A stretch of DNA of 64,000 nucleotides from Helicostylum pulchrum (GCA_025677825.1 JAIXMO010000038.1:1-64000), one strand, 5' to 3'; shown: positions 1-11,622, counted from the stretch's first letter. Notes: generated by a model not told the origin, from the sequence alone. Numbers and translations are program-made.

Positions 1-2351
1 GCTCTTTCAATCTCGAACTTGTAGCCGATAAAATCAATACAGCGTTCAACACTCAACACAGATATTCGATTGTCTCGTTCTGGCGGTCCAAACTTTTGAA
101 TACCAAATATATGAACTGGCTTTACTTTTCCTTTTACAAAGTTTTCTCCATAGTCTTGGAATTCACATAGTCCGCCAATTTGCTTTTTAGTTGCTGAGTC
201 GCAAACGACGTTTTCTTTGGAAAATGGAAATTTTAGCATGCGTACGGCAACTACAATGGTATCACCGGCGATACCAGCGTCACGACGATAGGGACTTCCT
301 TGCGGTAAGACGGCTGTGAAAATAATACCCGTTGATAGGGAGATGGCGAACCCTTGAAAGCCTACTTGTCGAAAACTGTCCCGTATATCCAATGCAGCTT
401 TTGCTGCAAATACAGCTTCACGTTCATGAGATAAGGGAGGTAGCCCAAAAACAGACAGTAAAGTAGCACCTATATATACTTGTCATTAGTAAAATGTTCT
501 ATATATATATATATATATATATTTCACTTTAGATATGTACCTTTATCGTCAATTGCAAATTGTTGAAGCATACCTTCGTATTTTACCAAGGCTTTAATTG
601 TCATCATTACAGCTTTTTGAACATTGACCAAACCTTCTTTTTTTTGAACATCAGTTTTACCTAAACTAACAAACATAATGGTTACTTCACGAAATTGAGC
701 AGGTAAACTACCGTCTACACTATTTTGCATTCTATATAAGGCACTTCGATTGATATATTTCATGTAAAGCTTATTTGATTCAATGGGTAGATTCATTTGA
801 CCAGTGTTTCTAATACGAGGAATTAATGGCTCGATTGTCATTTTGCTAGCTTTAGTTTGAAGTCCTGGTAAAGTCTTTAAAAATTGTACATTGTTGTTTA
901 TAGCGGTACTTCCTTTTCGAAGTGGTGATGTGTGAGTATAATTGTTCTTTCGAAGGGCTATATCTTCAGTAATGTTTTTTATCACGAAAAATCGTCTTCT
1001 TCTTTCAAATGTCAAGTTCATGGCTTGGCGTTGTATAATGTCGTATACAATTGGAGTGATACTCATTTCTCCTGCTTTGGCAAGCGTTAGTGCTTCGTCT
1101 AACGAGTCTACTACGTCTCCTCCGATCGTGTATTCTAATCTACCGTGATATTCAAGAAAGAATTCGTCAAGAACGGTTTTGGTGTTGGTAGCATTGGGTA
1201 CGTCGGATCGAACTTGAGGGTAAGAGCTTGGTTCAGGGTGCTCGGCATCAGGGTCGAGGTCACCTAAAATAATATTGACGACATTTCCACAGGATAATGC
1301 CATATGTAATTCCAAGTCTACAGTGTCTGTCATTTCTGACATCATACTTGCGGACAAGTCACTTGCATTGCTTAATCTTCTAGTTTTATTTTTCTTTCTA
1401 CGTCGTCTCATAAATGCCGGCATCAAATTTTCGATAGATATATGGCTGGATTCATCTAGGCCCTTTGGTATGTTGACACTCTTTAAACTTGCTTCTTCTT
1501 CTTCTACATTGGTACTGCTTTCGTAGCTTTTACAAGGTGTCATGGCATCAAATATGGTTTGTTTCTTACGCTCTTTTTTACTTCCGTTAAGAGTTCTATG
1601 CTTTGATCGCTCTTCTGCAGTTAAATAAACTCGGTAATGCGATAATCTGGCTAATAGTTGAAGTCCGCATTCGATTCCTCTTCGAACTAATCGGTTCTTT
1701 TGTCGTTCGGAAGCTTCAGTTTCGTTCATGCCATATACTGTTTCTCCTGAATTCCTTCTTTCATCTGAAATAGGTTGAAAACAAACCAATACAGCGTCAC
1801 CTAAAAACTATATATACGAGTTATTGATATATTTTCTCTTTTCGTATTAAAAGCTTAATTATTACTTTAACTACATCGCCACCATAAAACTCGATAATTT
1901 GAATACACTATACACTAAAAATGTCAGAAGAAAAAAGTTTCCGAATTTCATGTTGTGTTACCTCTCCCATGTAAGCTCCGATTTCCATAGCAATTGCTTC
2001 AGCACCAGAATCACCTTTTTGTTGGGCTAGCGTAGTTAACTAAGTATTTAAATTAAACTAATGAGGGTTAATTTTATCTATTATGTTTAGGTATCTTACG
2101 GTACTAAATCCTATATAATAATTCAAGGTTTTAGTAAACAAGTAAGACTTTTTTTTTTTTGTCATGGCTTTACCAACGACATCGACCATTAGTACTACAC
2201 CAAATTGTGTATGGCTATAAGGAACTTTAAAGCTTTCTTCATTGGCATGTAAACCACGCACATACTATTTAGATTAAGTTAGCAATGACAAAATTCAAGT
2301 AAAACCCAATTTTTTGTTTACTTTAGCTATGTAAGGCGAGATATTAAACAT
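1..2351 (-). CDS. Soluble adenylyl cyclase-like protein (ADCY10 type), 3' end beyond window
   Basis: About 662 residues are visible from seven exons: 2351-2322, 2264-2174, 2110-2100, 2039-1962, 1907-1866, 1807-541, 469-<1. The start is the ATG at 2351, opening MFNISPYIAK. Class III cyclase domain C1 covers residues ~25-300. It carries the metal-binding Asp in LMVDVVGFST and again in VVKFLGDAVLVCF. A second domain, C2, starts near 'REVTIMFVSLG' and continues through AIDDKGATLLSVFGLPP to the window edge. This two-domain order is that of soluble, bicarbonate-responsive cyclases, not of the membrane or Ras-linked fungal Cyr1 type. It should make cAMP from ATP in the cytosol. C2 lacks the metal Asp, as expected, but at the usual N-x3-R site reads V-x3-R (GDTIVVAVRM). 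An insert at residues ~130-230 is charged and low-complexity. The 11-nt third exon restores the GFST motif. Family call is firm; activity is uncertain. Confidence 0.88.
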
Positions 2352-2909
2352 GGAAAAAAAAGGCTAGAATTTTACGAGGGATAAACTTTTCGAGAAAACG
2401 AGAGGGATTTTTTTTTATTTGCTTGTCTATTTTGCTTAAAAATAGAAAGTATGCAATAAACAATTGACACCTTGAAGGAGGCTGCCCGGGACATATATAC
2501 TTTAGCAGTTAAAACTCAGTGTAACACCCTTTTGTTTTCGTCATGACAGAGCGGCAATTTTTTGTTTGAGTCCACCTTTGAGTAAATTGTAGCACCTAGG
2601 ACAGCGCTATTTTGTTTTGTGCTGTCCCTATTTGAGGATAGACAACTTTTTTTTCTCCGTAGAATCCGCGTTAATCTTTAATATCGTAAAACGACAAGTT
2701 TTAACTTTTTTTTTTTGAAAAATGACAATTACCCTGATAGACGTATTCTCATACTTTTTACGTTAGAAATTAAATGTGGTATGCTTGTTTTTATAAGACA
2801 ATGACTATATAAGACTGACCGATAATACATTTTAAAAAAGTCACTTGAATTTTTTTTTTTTACTCGCTCTTTTTTCAAATTCGCTCCCCCTTTTTTTTCC
2901 TCATTTAAA
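2352..2909. promoter_or_regulatory. Divergent intergenic region between the cyclase and Aurora genes
   Basis: About 560 bp separate two divergent start codons, so both promoters must lie here. Long T runs (2400-2420, 2648-2656, 2707-2716, 2851-2862) and a pyrimidine-rich stretch before the Aurora ATG are visible. I see no coding potential and no confident TATA or other factor site. Confidence 0.5.
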
Positions 2910-4426
2910 ATGCCAAAAGAAATATTTAAATCGCCTGTTCGAAGACCCAACACGAACCCAATAACAGCACCGTTATCTGAATACGTCGACTATACACCAC
3001 GAAGAGACTTGACGGCCCAAGATTTAGACCATAACCCAAACAGTATAAGTTATGCCAAAGAACGACGTACACAATACTACCAACAAATGGCGTTAGAATC
3101 CGAGGATGCATTGGCCGATGTGAATTATATGGATTCGCCTGTTGTTCGTAGACATTATGGTATTGATTATTCACCACCTAATTACTTTGATAATAAAATG
3201 AGACAAGCACTTGATCAAGACTTTTTATCGAGGTAGTAACAACTGTTCAAAAAAAAAAAAAAAAAACTTAAGCTAAAAGAAAAAACAATAGAAAAAAGTC
3301 TTGGAATATCAAGGACTTTTCGGTTGAAGAGTACTTGGGAGGAGGCAAATTTGGATTGGTTTGGAGAGCAGTTGAACGACGTACGAATAAAACTGTGGCA
3401 ATAAAGATATTAAAAAAGGAAGAAGTGCAAGCTGCCAATGTTGTATCATTTTTAAAGCGAGAAATAGAAATTCAAGTTCATTTAGAGTAAAAAGTTATTA
3501 TTTTTTTTAAAGAAAAAAAAAAGAAATACTAACAAAACAAAAAAAGTCATCCACATATTGTTAGATTATATGGATACTTTCATGATGATGATAGAGTGTA
3601 TTTAGTAATGGAATATTGTGGTACTTCAGATCTGTATTCGGCATTAGTGGAAAAGAAACGATTTACAGAAGCTGAAGTTGTTCGAGTAAGTCATGATTTT
3701 ATTGTTGGGGGGATATAATGGTCTCACTTTTTGTAATATTATTTTTAGTATATATTACAATTAACAGACGCAGTGAAATATATGCATAATATAGGTGTAA
3801 TCCACCGAGATATTAAATTAGAGAATAGTAAGCACACACACAATGAATACTTTTTTTTTTTTTTTTTTTTTTTTTTGGAGCTACGTTTTTAACTTTTTTT
3901 TTGATATAGTCTTGGTGAATAAAAACAACATGTTAAAAATAGCTGATTTTGGCTGGTCAGTTTTTGATCCCAAGCCAAGGTAAAAAAAACAAGGGAAATG
4001 AATAATTATCAAATCTTTTAATCTGTTTACAATCTGATTAGACGAAATACGTTTTGTGGAACATTAGATTATTTACCACCAGAAATGATCCAGAATGAAC
4101 CACACTCGAACTCTGTTGATATGTGGGCACTTGGTGTGCTTGTGTATGAAATGTTGGCAGGTTACCCACCCTTTAGTACAACTGATCAAGCAGAAAACCC
4201 TCAGCGAACATACGAGCGTATCACCAAAGTAAATCTCGTGTTTGATACTAATATGAGTTCTGGTGCTAAATCGTTTATTAGCAAGGTAACACACACCTTA
4301 TATAAAAAATCAATTATTGCAATTAATTAACCTCGTCGTTAAAAATAGTTACTTGTAAAAGATCCTTTGAAACGTATGAAAGCGTCACATATTGAATCTG
4401 ATCCTTGGATTGTATCAACTAAATGA
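2910..4426 (+). CDS. IPL1: Aurora-family serine/threonine kinase
   Basis: Seven exons: 2910-3232, 3292-3486, 3547-3685, 3749-3827, 3910-3979, 4042-4285, 4349-4426, giving 375 aa. The first ~105 residues are a basic, probably disordered tail. The kinase domain follows: glycine loop LGGGKFGLVW, ATP lysine in VAIKIL, catalytic HRDIKLEN, metal-binding ADFGWSV, and activation loop RRNTFCGTLDYLPPEM whose Thr is the expected autophosphorylation site. DFGWSV plus the RRxTxCGTLDYLPPEM loop are Aurora hallmarks. By family knowledge it corrects kinetochore-microtubule attachments as the catalytic subunit of the chromosomal passenger complex. Fungi usually carry a single Aurora, so this is the likely Ipl1 equivalent. 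The third and fourth introns (3686-3748, 3828-3909) flank the HRD exon. The fourth contains a run of about 26 T. Confidence 0.95.
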
Positions 4427-4440
4427 TTTTTTCTTTTAAT

Positions 4441-4448
4441 TGTAAATA
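4441..4448 (+). promoter_or_regulatory. Possible Puf-protein site in the Aurora 3' UTR
   Basis: TGTAAATA begins 14 nt after the Aurora stop and matches the UGUANAUA consensus of PUF RNA-binding proteins. It lies in A/T-rich DNA where the octamer may occur by chance. The same octamer is at 40167-40174 in the NAA50-like 3' UTR. Confidence 0.3.
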
Positions 4449-4613
4449 AATAAAAAAGGGTGACAGGGAGAGAAATAGAAAGAGAAAGGGAGAGAGAGAT
4501 AGAGAGGGGATAAGCAAAAAATAAAAATGTATGAATTGTGTGTTGTGTTGTGTGTGTGATGATTATTACGGGGTGGAAAGTTTTTTTTTTTTTTTTTTTT
4601 TTAAATATATTAT

Positions 4614-5910
4614 TTACATGATAATTTGAGGTTCAGTAATATTAACTGAAATAGTTTTATGAGGAAGAATAGAACCACCATTGACATAGATTTCATCGTT
4701 AATGGTCACATCATCACCAAGAACAGAACATCCTTCTAATCTTGACCAACGACCAATAGATGAATGCCAACCAATAATACTAGATTGAACCCAAGCAAAA
4801 TCTTTTACCTTTGCACCTTCCATCACCACACAACGTTGAAGACGTACACCGTCACCAATGACCACGTTAGGTCCAATGACTACGTTAGGACCAATACGAC
4901 AATCTTTACCAATTTTAGCAGAAGGATGCACCATTACATTACCCTTATGAACATAGTCCAAGGTTGGGTTAGCGAGCTCTTGAGGTTTATTCTTTGATAA
5001 ATGACTGAGGTAAAGACAGGTACCGGTTAAGAAATCTTTTGGTTGTCCAACATCCATCCAAAAGCCGTCTAAATCAAATGTATGAAGTTGACCATCTTTA
5101 GCAATATCGGGGAACACTTCCTTTTCAATCGATGTAGGCTTTAATTCAATACGATCTAATACAGAGGGGTTGAAGAGGTAGATACCAGCATTGATTTTGT
5201 TACTAATAAATTGTTGAGGCTTTTCAACAAATCTTTCAATCTTGGAGGAGTCGTTGTGGTTGACAACAACACCGTATTTAGAAGGATCGTCTACTTTAGT
5301 GACCTAAATTATTTTTAGAACGCGTCAATATTACATACACATAAACACACACATACACATATAAAAAATAACTTACAATAATAGTTCCTTCGTCTCCGTG
5401 AGAGGCATGGAAATCTCTTACTTGTTCAAAAGGATAATCACAAATAACATCACTATTCAACACAAAGAAAGGAGTATTATCTTTACCAAGAATTTCTCTG
5501 GCTAAAGCTAAAGGACCAGCTGTACCAAGAGGTTCAGTTTCAACAGAAAAAGTGATTGTGACTCCATACTCTTGTTCATACTCTTTTAAAGCAGCTACCA
5601 TAATTTCAGGACGATAATTAACAGCCAAGACAATATCTGTAACACCAGCCTAAAATAAATAAAATATTTAGCATTTCCATATAGAGATAAGAATAACGTT
5701 TTTTTTCTTGGTTTTTTTACCTTGGAGAGACTTTCGATTTGATGAAGAATCATAGGTCTGTTAGCGAACTCAACAAGAGGTTTAGGAAGGGTAAGTGTGA
5801 GAGGTCTAAGACGAGTACCGAAGCCTATACACAAACAAAATTTTATTTTAGATAAGCAGGCGCTTTATTTTCTTTTTCATCTTACCACCAACAAGAATAA
5901 GAGCTTTCAT
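4614..5910 (-). CDS. PSA1: Mannose-1-phosphate guanylyltransferase (GDP-mannose pyrophosphorylase)
   Basis: Four exons on the minus strand: 5910-5886, 5824-5721, 5649-5377, 5303-4614, giving 363 aa, close to the ~361 aa of fungal homologues. The 25-nt first exon encodes MKALILVG, and the junction completes the nucleotidyltransferase signature [11 protein letters not shown]. Further landmarks are [19 protein letters not shown] (metal-binding Asp) and FWMDVGQP. The C-terminal ~110 residues form left-handed beta-helix hexapeptides with a repeated IGPNVV. The enzyme makes GDP-mannose from mannose-1-phosphate and GTP for protein glycosylation, GPI anchors and cell-wall mannan. The gene converges with the Aurora gene, with 187 bp between stops that hold a purine-rich repeat and a T run. 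Confidence 0.96.
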
Positions 5911-6131
5911 TTTTTTAAAGGATTAGCGTAAATGTATAAAAGAAGAGAGAGATGAAGTGTTATATATATAAATAAAAGTATATATAAAGGAGAAACAAAA
6001 GGTAAAAAAAGAATTCTTGCCCTCTTTATTTAATTAGAATCTCCGTTGTACACAGACTTTTTATATCCAGCCAATCATAACATGTCACCACATCATGTCT
6101 TTTTTTATTTTTATTTTTTAATTCTTTACAA
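5911..6131. promoter_or_regulatory. Shared 221-bp divergent promoter with a CCAAT box
   Basis: Lies between divergent start codons at 5910 (-) and 6132 (+). CCAATCA at about 6071-6077 is a CCAAT-type element. The rest is short AT and GA tracts. Assignment as a promoter follows from position. Confidence 0.45.
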
Positions 6132-7329
6132 ATGAGCAACATTAAAGAATTAACACATGCTTTAAGCATTGTTCAAAAGAAACTAAATGCTTGTCAAGCA
6201 CAAAAAGCCGAGCTATTAAACAAGGTAAAAAAGAAGAAAAAAATAAAAAATAAAATTATTTACCCGCCTTCATTCCCAGATGTCGACTAAAAGAACGTTG
6301 CTGCACGAGTCTCGACAAACGTTACAAAACCAATATGCTAATTCTTTAACACAAGAAAATAAGGCAAGTCAAATAACAGAAAATGATTATAACAGTAATC
6401 AACTGGAGATGATTCCTATCATTGGTGGTGGTGGATCCACCAATAATAATCAAACTACGATAATACGACGTGAACCTAGTACAAACATATTTAATCTAAT
6501 ACATTGTCAAGGATGGGTACGATCAGGAAGGATATGGATCCAAGTGGCAGCGAAGTAAAGTAAATCACATATATACATATGTACTAGTACTAACCGGTAT
6601 AAATTAAGGTTGAACTGCATACAACAGCAGCAGATCCAGTTATTTTGCTTCCCAGTCATGTACATACCAGAGACAGTGAGCTTAAACAAGTATGCAAATG
6701 TACAACCAGATCAAATAATACATCTTTATTATGCGTTTGATTTATTACCTGATATCTTGTTTGATCAATTAAAACTTGATTTAAAAGTTTATTGTCTTGC
6801 TAATCAAGTTTGGGAAATTAGCTGGAAATTAGACGATGATGTCACTTGGACTAGTACGTCTTTTTTTTTAATTTAAAAATAGGTTTTTTAATGTCTTTTT
6901 TTAGAACAATTGTCGATCTCAAATCATCGTGTTATACAAGCATATTTTCCACATCATTTACGTATCAACATCACCAGCGACATTCAAGCCAGTATTGTAA
7001 GTGCAAAATAAAAAAAAAGTAGTAGTACTACTAGTATAAAAACTAACTTGTGCCCTGAAAAAAAGAATGTGCCTTGTACAAAGTATAATCAGTTACTAGT
7101 AGCAACCGACCAATCATTTGTTGTGCTGCTAGGCACCGAGTACTTTGATCTGTACGGTCTCAGTCCTTCCACAGTGTCTAACATCGCTCAATCGTTTGAT
7201 GAGCTCACACTCACTAGCAGTAACAGACAAGACCTAATCAAATTATTAGGTGACGCATATGTAACACTTGAACACAACGAATTAAACCATACACGTGTCA
7301 ATATCTCTACAATCCTATCTCAATTTTAA
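6132..7329 (+). CDS. Unrecognised protein with N-terminal coiled coil
   Basis: Five exons are inferred: 6132-6224, 6280-6554, 6609-6853, 6905-6996, 7066-7329, giving 322 aa in one continuous frame. The start is the ATG at 6132. The first ~65 residues are a heptad-like, Gln/Lys-rich coiled coil. Then come a Gly/Asn-rich linker, a middle region containing QVWEISWKLDDDVTWT, and an acidic C-terminal half ending NISTILSQF. I cannot place it in a family. The middle exon (6609-6853) is also open in a second frame for about 100 nt, so its acceptor is the weakest point. The stop lies only 10 nt from the TRP4 stop on the other strand. Coding status is well supported by five consistent introns; the function is unknown. 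Confidence 0.7.
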
Positions 7330-7339
7330 AATAATTTTA

Positions 7340-8608
7340 TTATTGTAAGGTTTCCAATCTAAATGATTCTAATACACGTTTTGCTTTTCCACTACGAATC
7401 GATTCACGCGCTTTTTCAACGCCATCTTTAAAATCGGTAGCAATACCAGATACAACTAATAAAGCAGAAGCATTTAATAGTACAAAATCTAAAATAGCGT
7501 CATCTCTTGGTAATTCGCCGTTTAATAATCGTTTCAAGATTTCAGCATTTTCAAAACAGTCTCCTCCTTTGACTTGAGATAATGCGTGCACGTTTAATCC
7601 AAAGTCACGCGTAGGGTGTAAACTTCCCATTGTTATATCTCCTGAACTATGAATTCTCCAATACTATATACACATATAAAAGAATGGGATTTTTGTTTAG
7701 TGTATATACACGTATTGCATATATTATCAATTACATTGGTTTCACCAGCTGGACTAATCTATATAAAAAAACACGTTTTTTTTTTTTTTTTTTTTTTTCA
7801 GTTACAAAAATTCCCTTGGTAAAAAAAATCCCTAGGTAAATTACCTCGTCTAAATTCTCGGATCCACATACGACAAGTGCTTCTTGTACACCAGTCAACT
7901 TTAAGGCATTGGCCATCAACTCACCAATCTGTGGTGAATGTACACCTACAACAACCCGCGTAGGTTTAGCAGGATTACTCATTGGACCCAACAAATTAAA
8001 CACGGTAGGTACAGCAATTTCTTTACGTAACGCAGCCACGTGTTTCATAGCTGGATGATACGTTTGTGAAAACAAGAAGCAAAAGTTTGTACGATCTATA
8101 ATACCCGCTACTTGCTCTGGTTCAACTTTGGCAATTTGACAGCCGTGTGCTTCCATTAAATCTGCTGATCCGGATTTAGAAGATGCCGCACGGTTACCAT
8201 GCTTTTTATAGGTATAAAAAAAAGGTTAAATTTTAAACTTTTTGTTTTGTTGTTACTTTTTACCTTTGCTACTTTGGCACCTGCTCCTGCTGCAATAATT
8301 GACGCGGTTGTAGATACGTTATATGTGTCATGTCCATCACCACCAGTACCAACCATATCTACTACGTGTCCATTCAAGTGCTGGTACCCGTCATAAGGCA
8401 CTAAACGAGCATGACTACGCATAGCTGTTGCACATGCCGCAACAATTTTGGCATCTTTATCTTTACCTTGCAATTTCAACGCGATTAAAAAAGCCGAGAT
8501 TTGACTCGGTGTTGCTTGACCCTTCATAATTTCGTCAATGGCTCTTTCGGCATTTTCTGGTAAGAACTCTGTTGGTTCATGAATGAGTGTCTTGATAAGA
8601 GATTTCAT
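7340..8608 (-). CDS. TRP4: Anthranilate phosphoribosyltransferase
   Basis: Three exons: 8608-8264, 8201-7845, 7663-7340, giving 341 aa, normal for the family. The PRPP-binding loop reads GTGGDGHDTYNVST at residues ~94-107. The anthranilate-site segment HGNRAASSKSGSADL opens exon 2, and NLLGPMSNP follows at ~180. The enzyme couples anthranilate to PRPP, the second step of tryptophan synthesis. The N-terminal helical domain (residues 1-80) is complete. The second intron contains a run of about 20 T. No GCN4-type site was identified upstream. Convergent with the preceding gene: the two stop codons are 10 nt apart, so the mRNAs almost certainly overlap. Confidence 0.97.
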
Positions 8609-9155
8609 TATATAATAAGAAAAAGGGGAGAGGAGAAATGAAAAAAAAAATAAAAAAAAACTAAAAAAAAAGGTTCGGTGTACAGGATTTTAATGGATTC
8701 CAGTTGGGCGGAGAAAATCATATACACTGTGAGTCATTTTACGCTACACATTACGTAAGAAATCACAGCATTATTCTGTATTACTTACAATGCATGGATA
8801 TACCAGGTATTCATATTGAGTCATTACTATTGCTCAAGTAATAATGAACGAGTAATTCTTTTTTTTTAATTTGTACATGTAGCACTGTTTCATGCAAAAT
8901 ATGTATTTTTATCCCCTCCTCCCTTTTTGCATAATTTATTTTGCCTTCTTGCACTGAAATGCGCAAAAAAAAAAGTAATTTATACTTGAGCACGAGCAAA
9001 CAAATACGTTCTATAGAATATGTTTAATATGGATATTGTTGGTAAAGGCAGATAGGTGCCTTACTAAGCAGCATAAAATTCATTTCAAAATTGCTGCCGA
9101 GTAAAAAAGATTCCAAAGAAGTGAATTCTCGTTTTTTGTTTGATATGACGATGTT

Positions 9156-9753
9156 TTATGAATCACGAAAAAACATATGATGATAGGTTACTTTTGATCT
9201 CAATTCATTAATTTTAGTTCTTGTAATAAACCTTGTTGTAATATCTCCAACGTCATGTTCAATCACATCTAATAGCAAGTCAGAACAAACTTGGATGTGA
9301 TCCAAGCTGTTGCAGTAAAGTACATAGTACTTACTAATCGCATCGAATGATAACAAATAATGAGAAGAAGGTTTCCTTTTCTTGAATATTTCACCACACC
9401 ACTTTTCTAATTTGTAGGTTAAGCTGTCAAACGTATTCGACTGAATGCATCGATTAAATCTTCGCATATATTGTGTCCTTGGTACGAATCTGTACAATGT
9501 ATCATTGAACATAAGACAACAGTTATTATCTTTTTCCCTTTGGGGTGGTCTAAGCATCAATATAATACCACCTATACCAATATTTTTTCAATGCTGGTGA
9601 TACATGAATAGAGCTGAGTTTACTTTTCAGTTGAATTCGCGAATAGCTTTCAAAGTGAGACATACGACCTGTACCTGTACGTCGAAAAAAAAAAGTAAAA
9701 GAAAGTATTAGTAGCCTAACAATAGTTTTTTTTAAAGGGGAGGAAACTTGCAA
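9156..9753 (-). pseudogene. Frameshifted coding relic of unknown family
   Basis: Two overlapping minus-strand frames together read as one protein of about 200 aa. The upstream part contains SHFESYSRIQLKSKLSS. The downstream part contains KLEKWCGEIFKKRKPSSHYL and DVIEHDVGDITTRFI and ends MFFRDS. They meet at ~9550-9580 with a +1 shift. The only GT...AG pair there would give a ~30-nt intron, shorter than any other in the window. I do not recognise the family. It may be a decayed gene or transposon ORF; a genuine two-exon gene is less likely. Confidence 0.35.
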
Positions 9754-10490
9754 GGTCTAATATTGGCAGCGGGATAATAACCACATTGAGTCCAAGACTT
9801 CTTTTTTGCTTGTGGAAAGCATGTTTACCACAACGACAACAAAAGGTACGAGGCTTGGTATGACGAATGAGCTAGTAGTAAACTTTGACTATTCTGTAAA
9901 AAAAGCTTTATCTATCTGGATATATCCCTTTCCTGCCATAGAAATACAAAGTACTTGTAGTTACGCGTTTTCTTTCGTTGAAATTAATTTTTAGTTGTGT
10001 GTAACTGATATCGCCTTATGGATGGTAATACCAATATTATCAAAAGTAATGCAAAATATCATGTTACGCACATGGTTAGGATCAGAATTCGACAAGGAAT
10101 CAAAGGGGGATACCTGCAAAGGTCAAACAAGTGCTTTAAGCAAAATTTCCAGGCACTATCTCTGATAACGACGTTCAAAGTGTCTCGAGATAGGACGTGT
10201 GACTTTTTTTCAATCTGAAAAAACTTCAGCTTTAATAGGCTCATGTTATTTTTTAAGCATAGCTCTGACATTAGCCACCTATGTGCAGTGATTACCATCC
10301 TAACCGCCCCTGCATAAACGGTAGGGGCACCCCACTTGTTAACACTTGTGGGGGGGGGGGTTTATATATAAAATGAAAATGAAAAAAAAAGTTCTTGTAA
10401 ATAATTATGAACTTGAATGAAATAAATACACTAAATAGTAGATTTTTTAGATTTTATTTTGCGATCACTTATTAAGTGAAAATTTAAGTG

Positions 10491-10507
10491 CACCGCTGCG
10501 GATGCTC
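10491..10507. repeat. Orphan Harbinger-type terminal repeat
   Basis: CACCGCTGCGGATGCTC followed by TTA matches, with three differences over 20 bases, the right end of the MITE at 29473-29742 plus its TTA duplication. No left partner is visible within ~700 bp upstream, so it looks like the surviving end of a decayed element. Confidence 0.4.
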
Positions 10508-11250
10508 TTACTAAGGGAGTGTATATTTCTTTTTACACTGGAAACAAGAATTTATTTGTGCAGGTCTAACTTTTTGGGCACTACCTTTGTCATCTATTCA
10601 CACGGTAAAAAACCTATTACAGAGAGAAATGGTTACTACGAAAAAAGAAGGGTTTGCCTATCAGAGAAGAACTCGGGGCAGTTTTATACGTAGGTTATTA
10701 ATTCTCTTTTTTTTTCTATCTGTCAAATGTTATTAAACGTAAAAATGATGATAGGATCCAAATATTCTTGGTTTTAAAGGACCTCGTAAAATGACAATAT
10801 TAATGTATGCACTAGCCAGACACGGTAAAAGATTCGAGTAACAAAATAGAAACACAGTCATTCTTTCTCAACTTTTATGGGAGGGTCACACAAGCTTCTG
10901 TCAAAAAACTCCAAATTGTGCATGATAATGACTGTAAGCTATGTGTGTATGTGTATGTATATATTCACAGATAATTTAAGTTTTACGTATACTATATATC
11001 GCCCTTTCGTTTATTTTATTTGCGTAAGGGTTAATAAACTAGCGAAGCAAGTTTTTAATGGGCAAGGAGAGATCAAGCGTTTCGCACTGCTTCACTGCAA
11101 CGGCAACAACACACATACACACGCATGCTTTCAACCAATTGATACTTTGACCTTATAAACTCTTTTTCAAAAACCGTCCTCTTTTTTTTTTGGGTGTGCA
11201 CGTTACACAATAATGCAATTTATTTTAACGGGAATTTTATTACACACAGT

Positions 11251-11622
11251 TCAAGAAGGATTCATCATACGTAAATAAAAATTAAACCCAATTGCTACAA
11301 TTAAAAAGATGCACAACACAGTCGGACCCACCCTATCATCGTACGCAGCAGCTTCTCTATTTCTAATCTTTGTAGCTCTCCAATGAAAAGTATACAAGGC
11401 ATACAGCATAACAAACATGGACGTAACAATAAACAGCATGGCAGATAATCTACTAATTCGATCTCCAAAGTTAAGTAATCCCATAGCTAATCCACCCAAC
11501 ACAACTGTAAAATTGAGCCAGGATAGAAATGTACGTTCATTGGCAAAGAATACTTTGGGTTCGACTCTAACTGGTAATGCAATTCTTTTACCCGTTGGTT
11601 CTAATAATGGTTGTGATGACAT
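11251..11622 (-). CDS. VTC1: Vacuolar transporter chaperone subunit 1
   Basis: Single exon, 123 aa, close to the usual ~125-130 aa for Vtc1. A short N-terminal tail is followed by the family motif [19 protein letters not shown] and three predicted membrane helices near residues 34-52, 59-80 and 98-116. Basic residues at the helix-1 entrance and after helix 2 ([11 protein letters not shown]) are typical of the polyphosphate-translocating pore. It is a membrane subunit of the VTC complex, which makes polyphosphate and moves it into the vacuole. There is no SPX or catalytic tunnel domain, so it is Vtc1 and not Vtc2-4. It is one of the few intron-less housekeeping genes here. Confidence 0.95.
   Translation of the reverse strand: MSSQPLLEPTGKRIALPVRVEPKVFFANERTFLSWLNFTVVLGGLAMGLLNFGDRISRLSAMLFIVTSMFVMLYALYTFHWRATKIRNREAAAYDDRVGPTVLCIFLIVAIGFNFYLRMMNPS

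Larger units (their letters stand above)
8609..11250. other. 2.6-kb gene-poor interval
   Basis: Between TRP4 and VTC1. It holds the frameshifted coding relic at 9156-9753, a GC-rich hairpin pair at 10310-10360 that ends in a run of 11 G, and an orphan Harbinger-type end at 10491-10507. Short open frames elsewhere (for example 9806-9994, 10877-11158) lack splice signals, homology or biased composition, and I do not call them. Confidence 0.5.

Noticed and set aside
8199..8396. Small open frame opposite TRP4
   Set aside because: Antisense shadow of TRP4 exon 1 and its intron.
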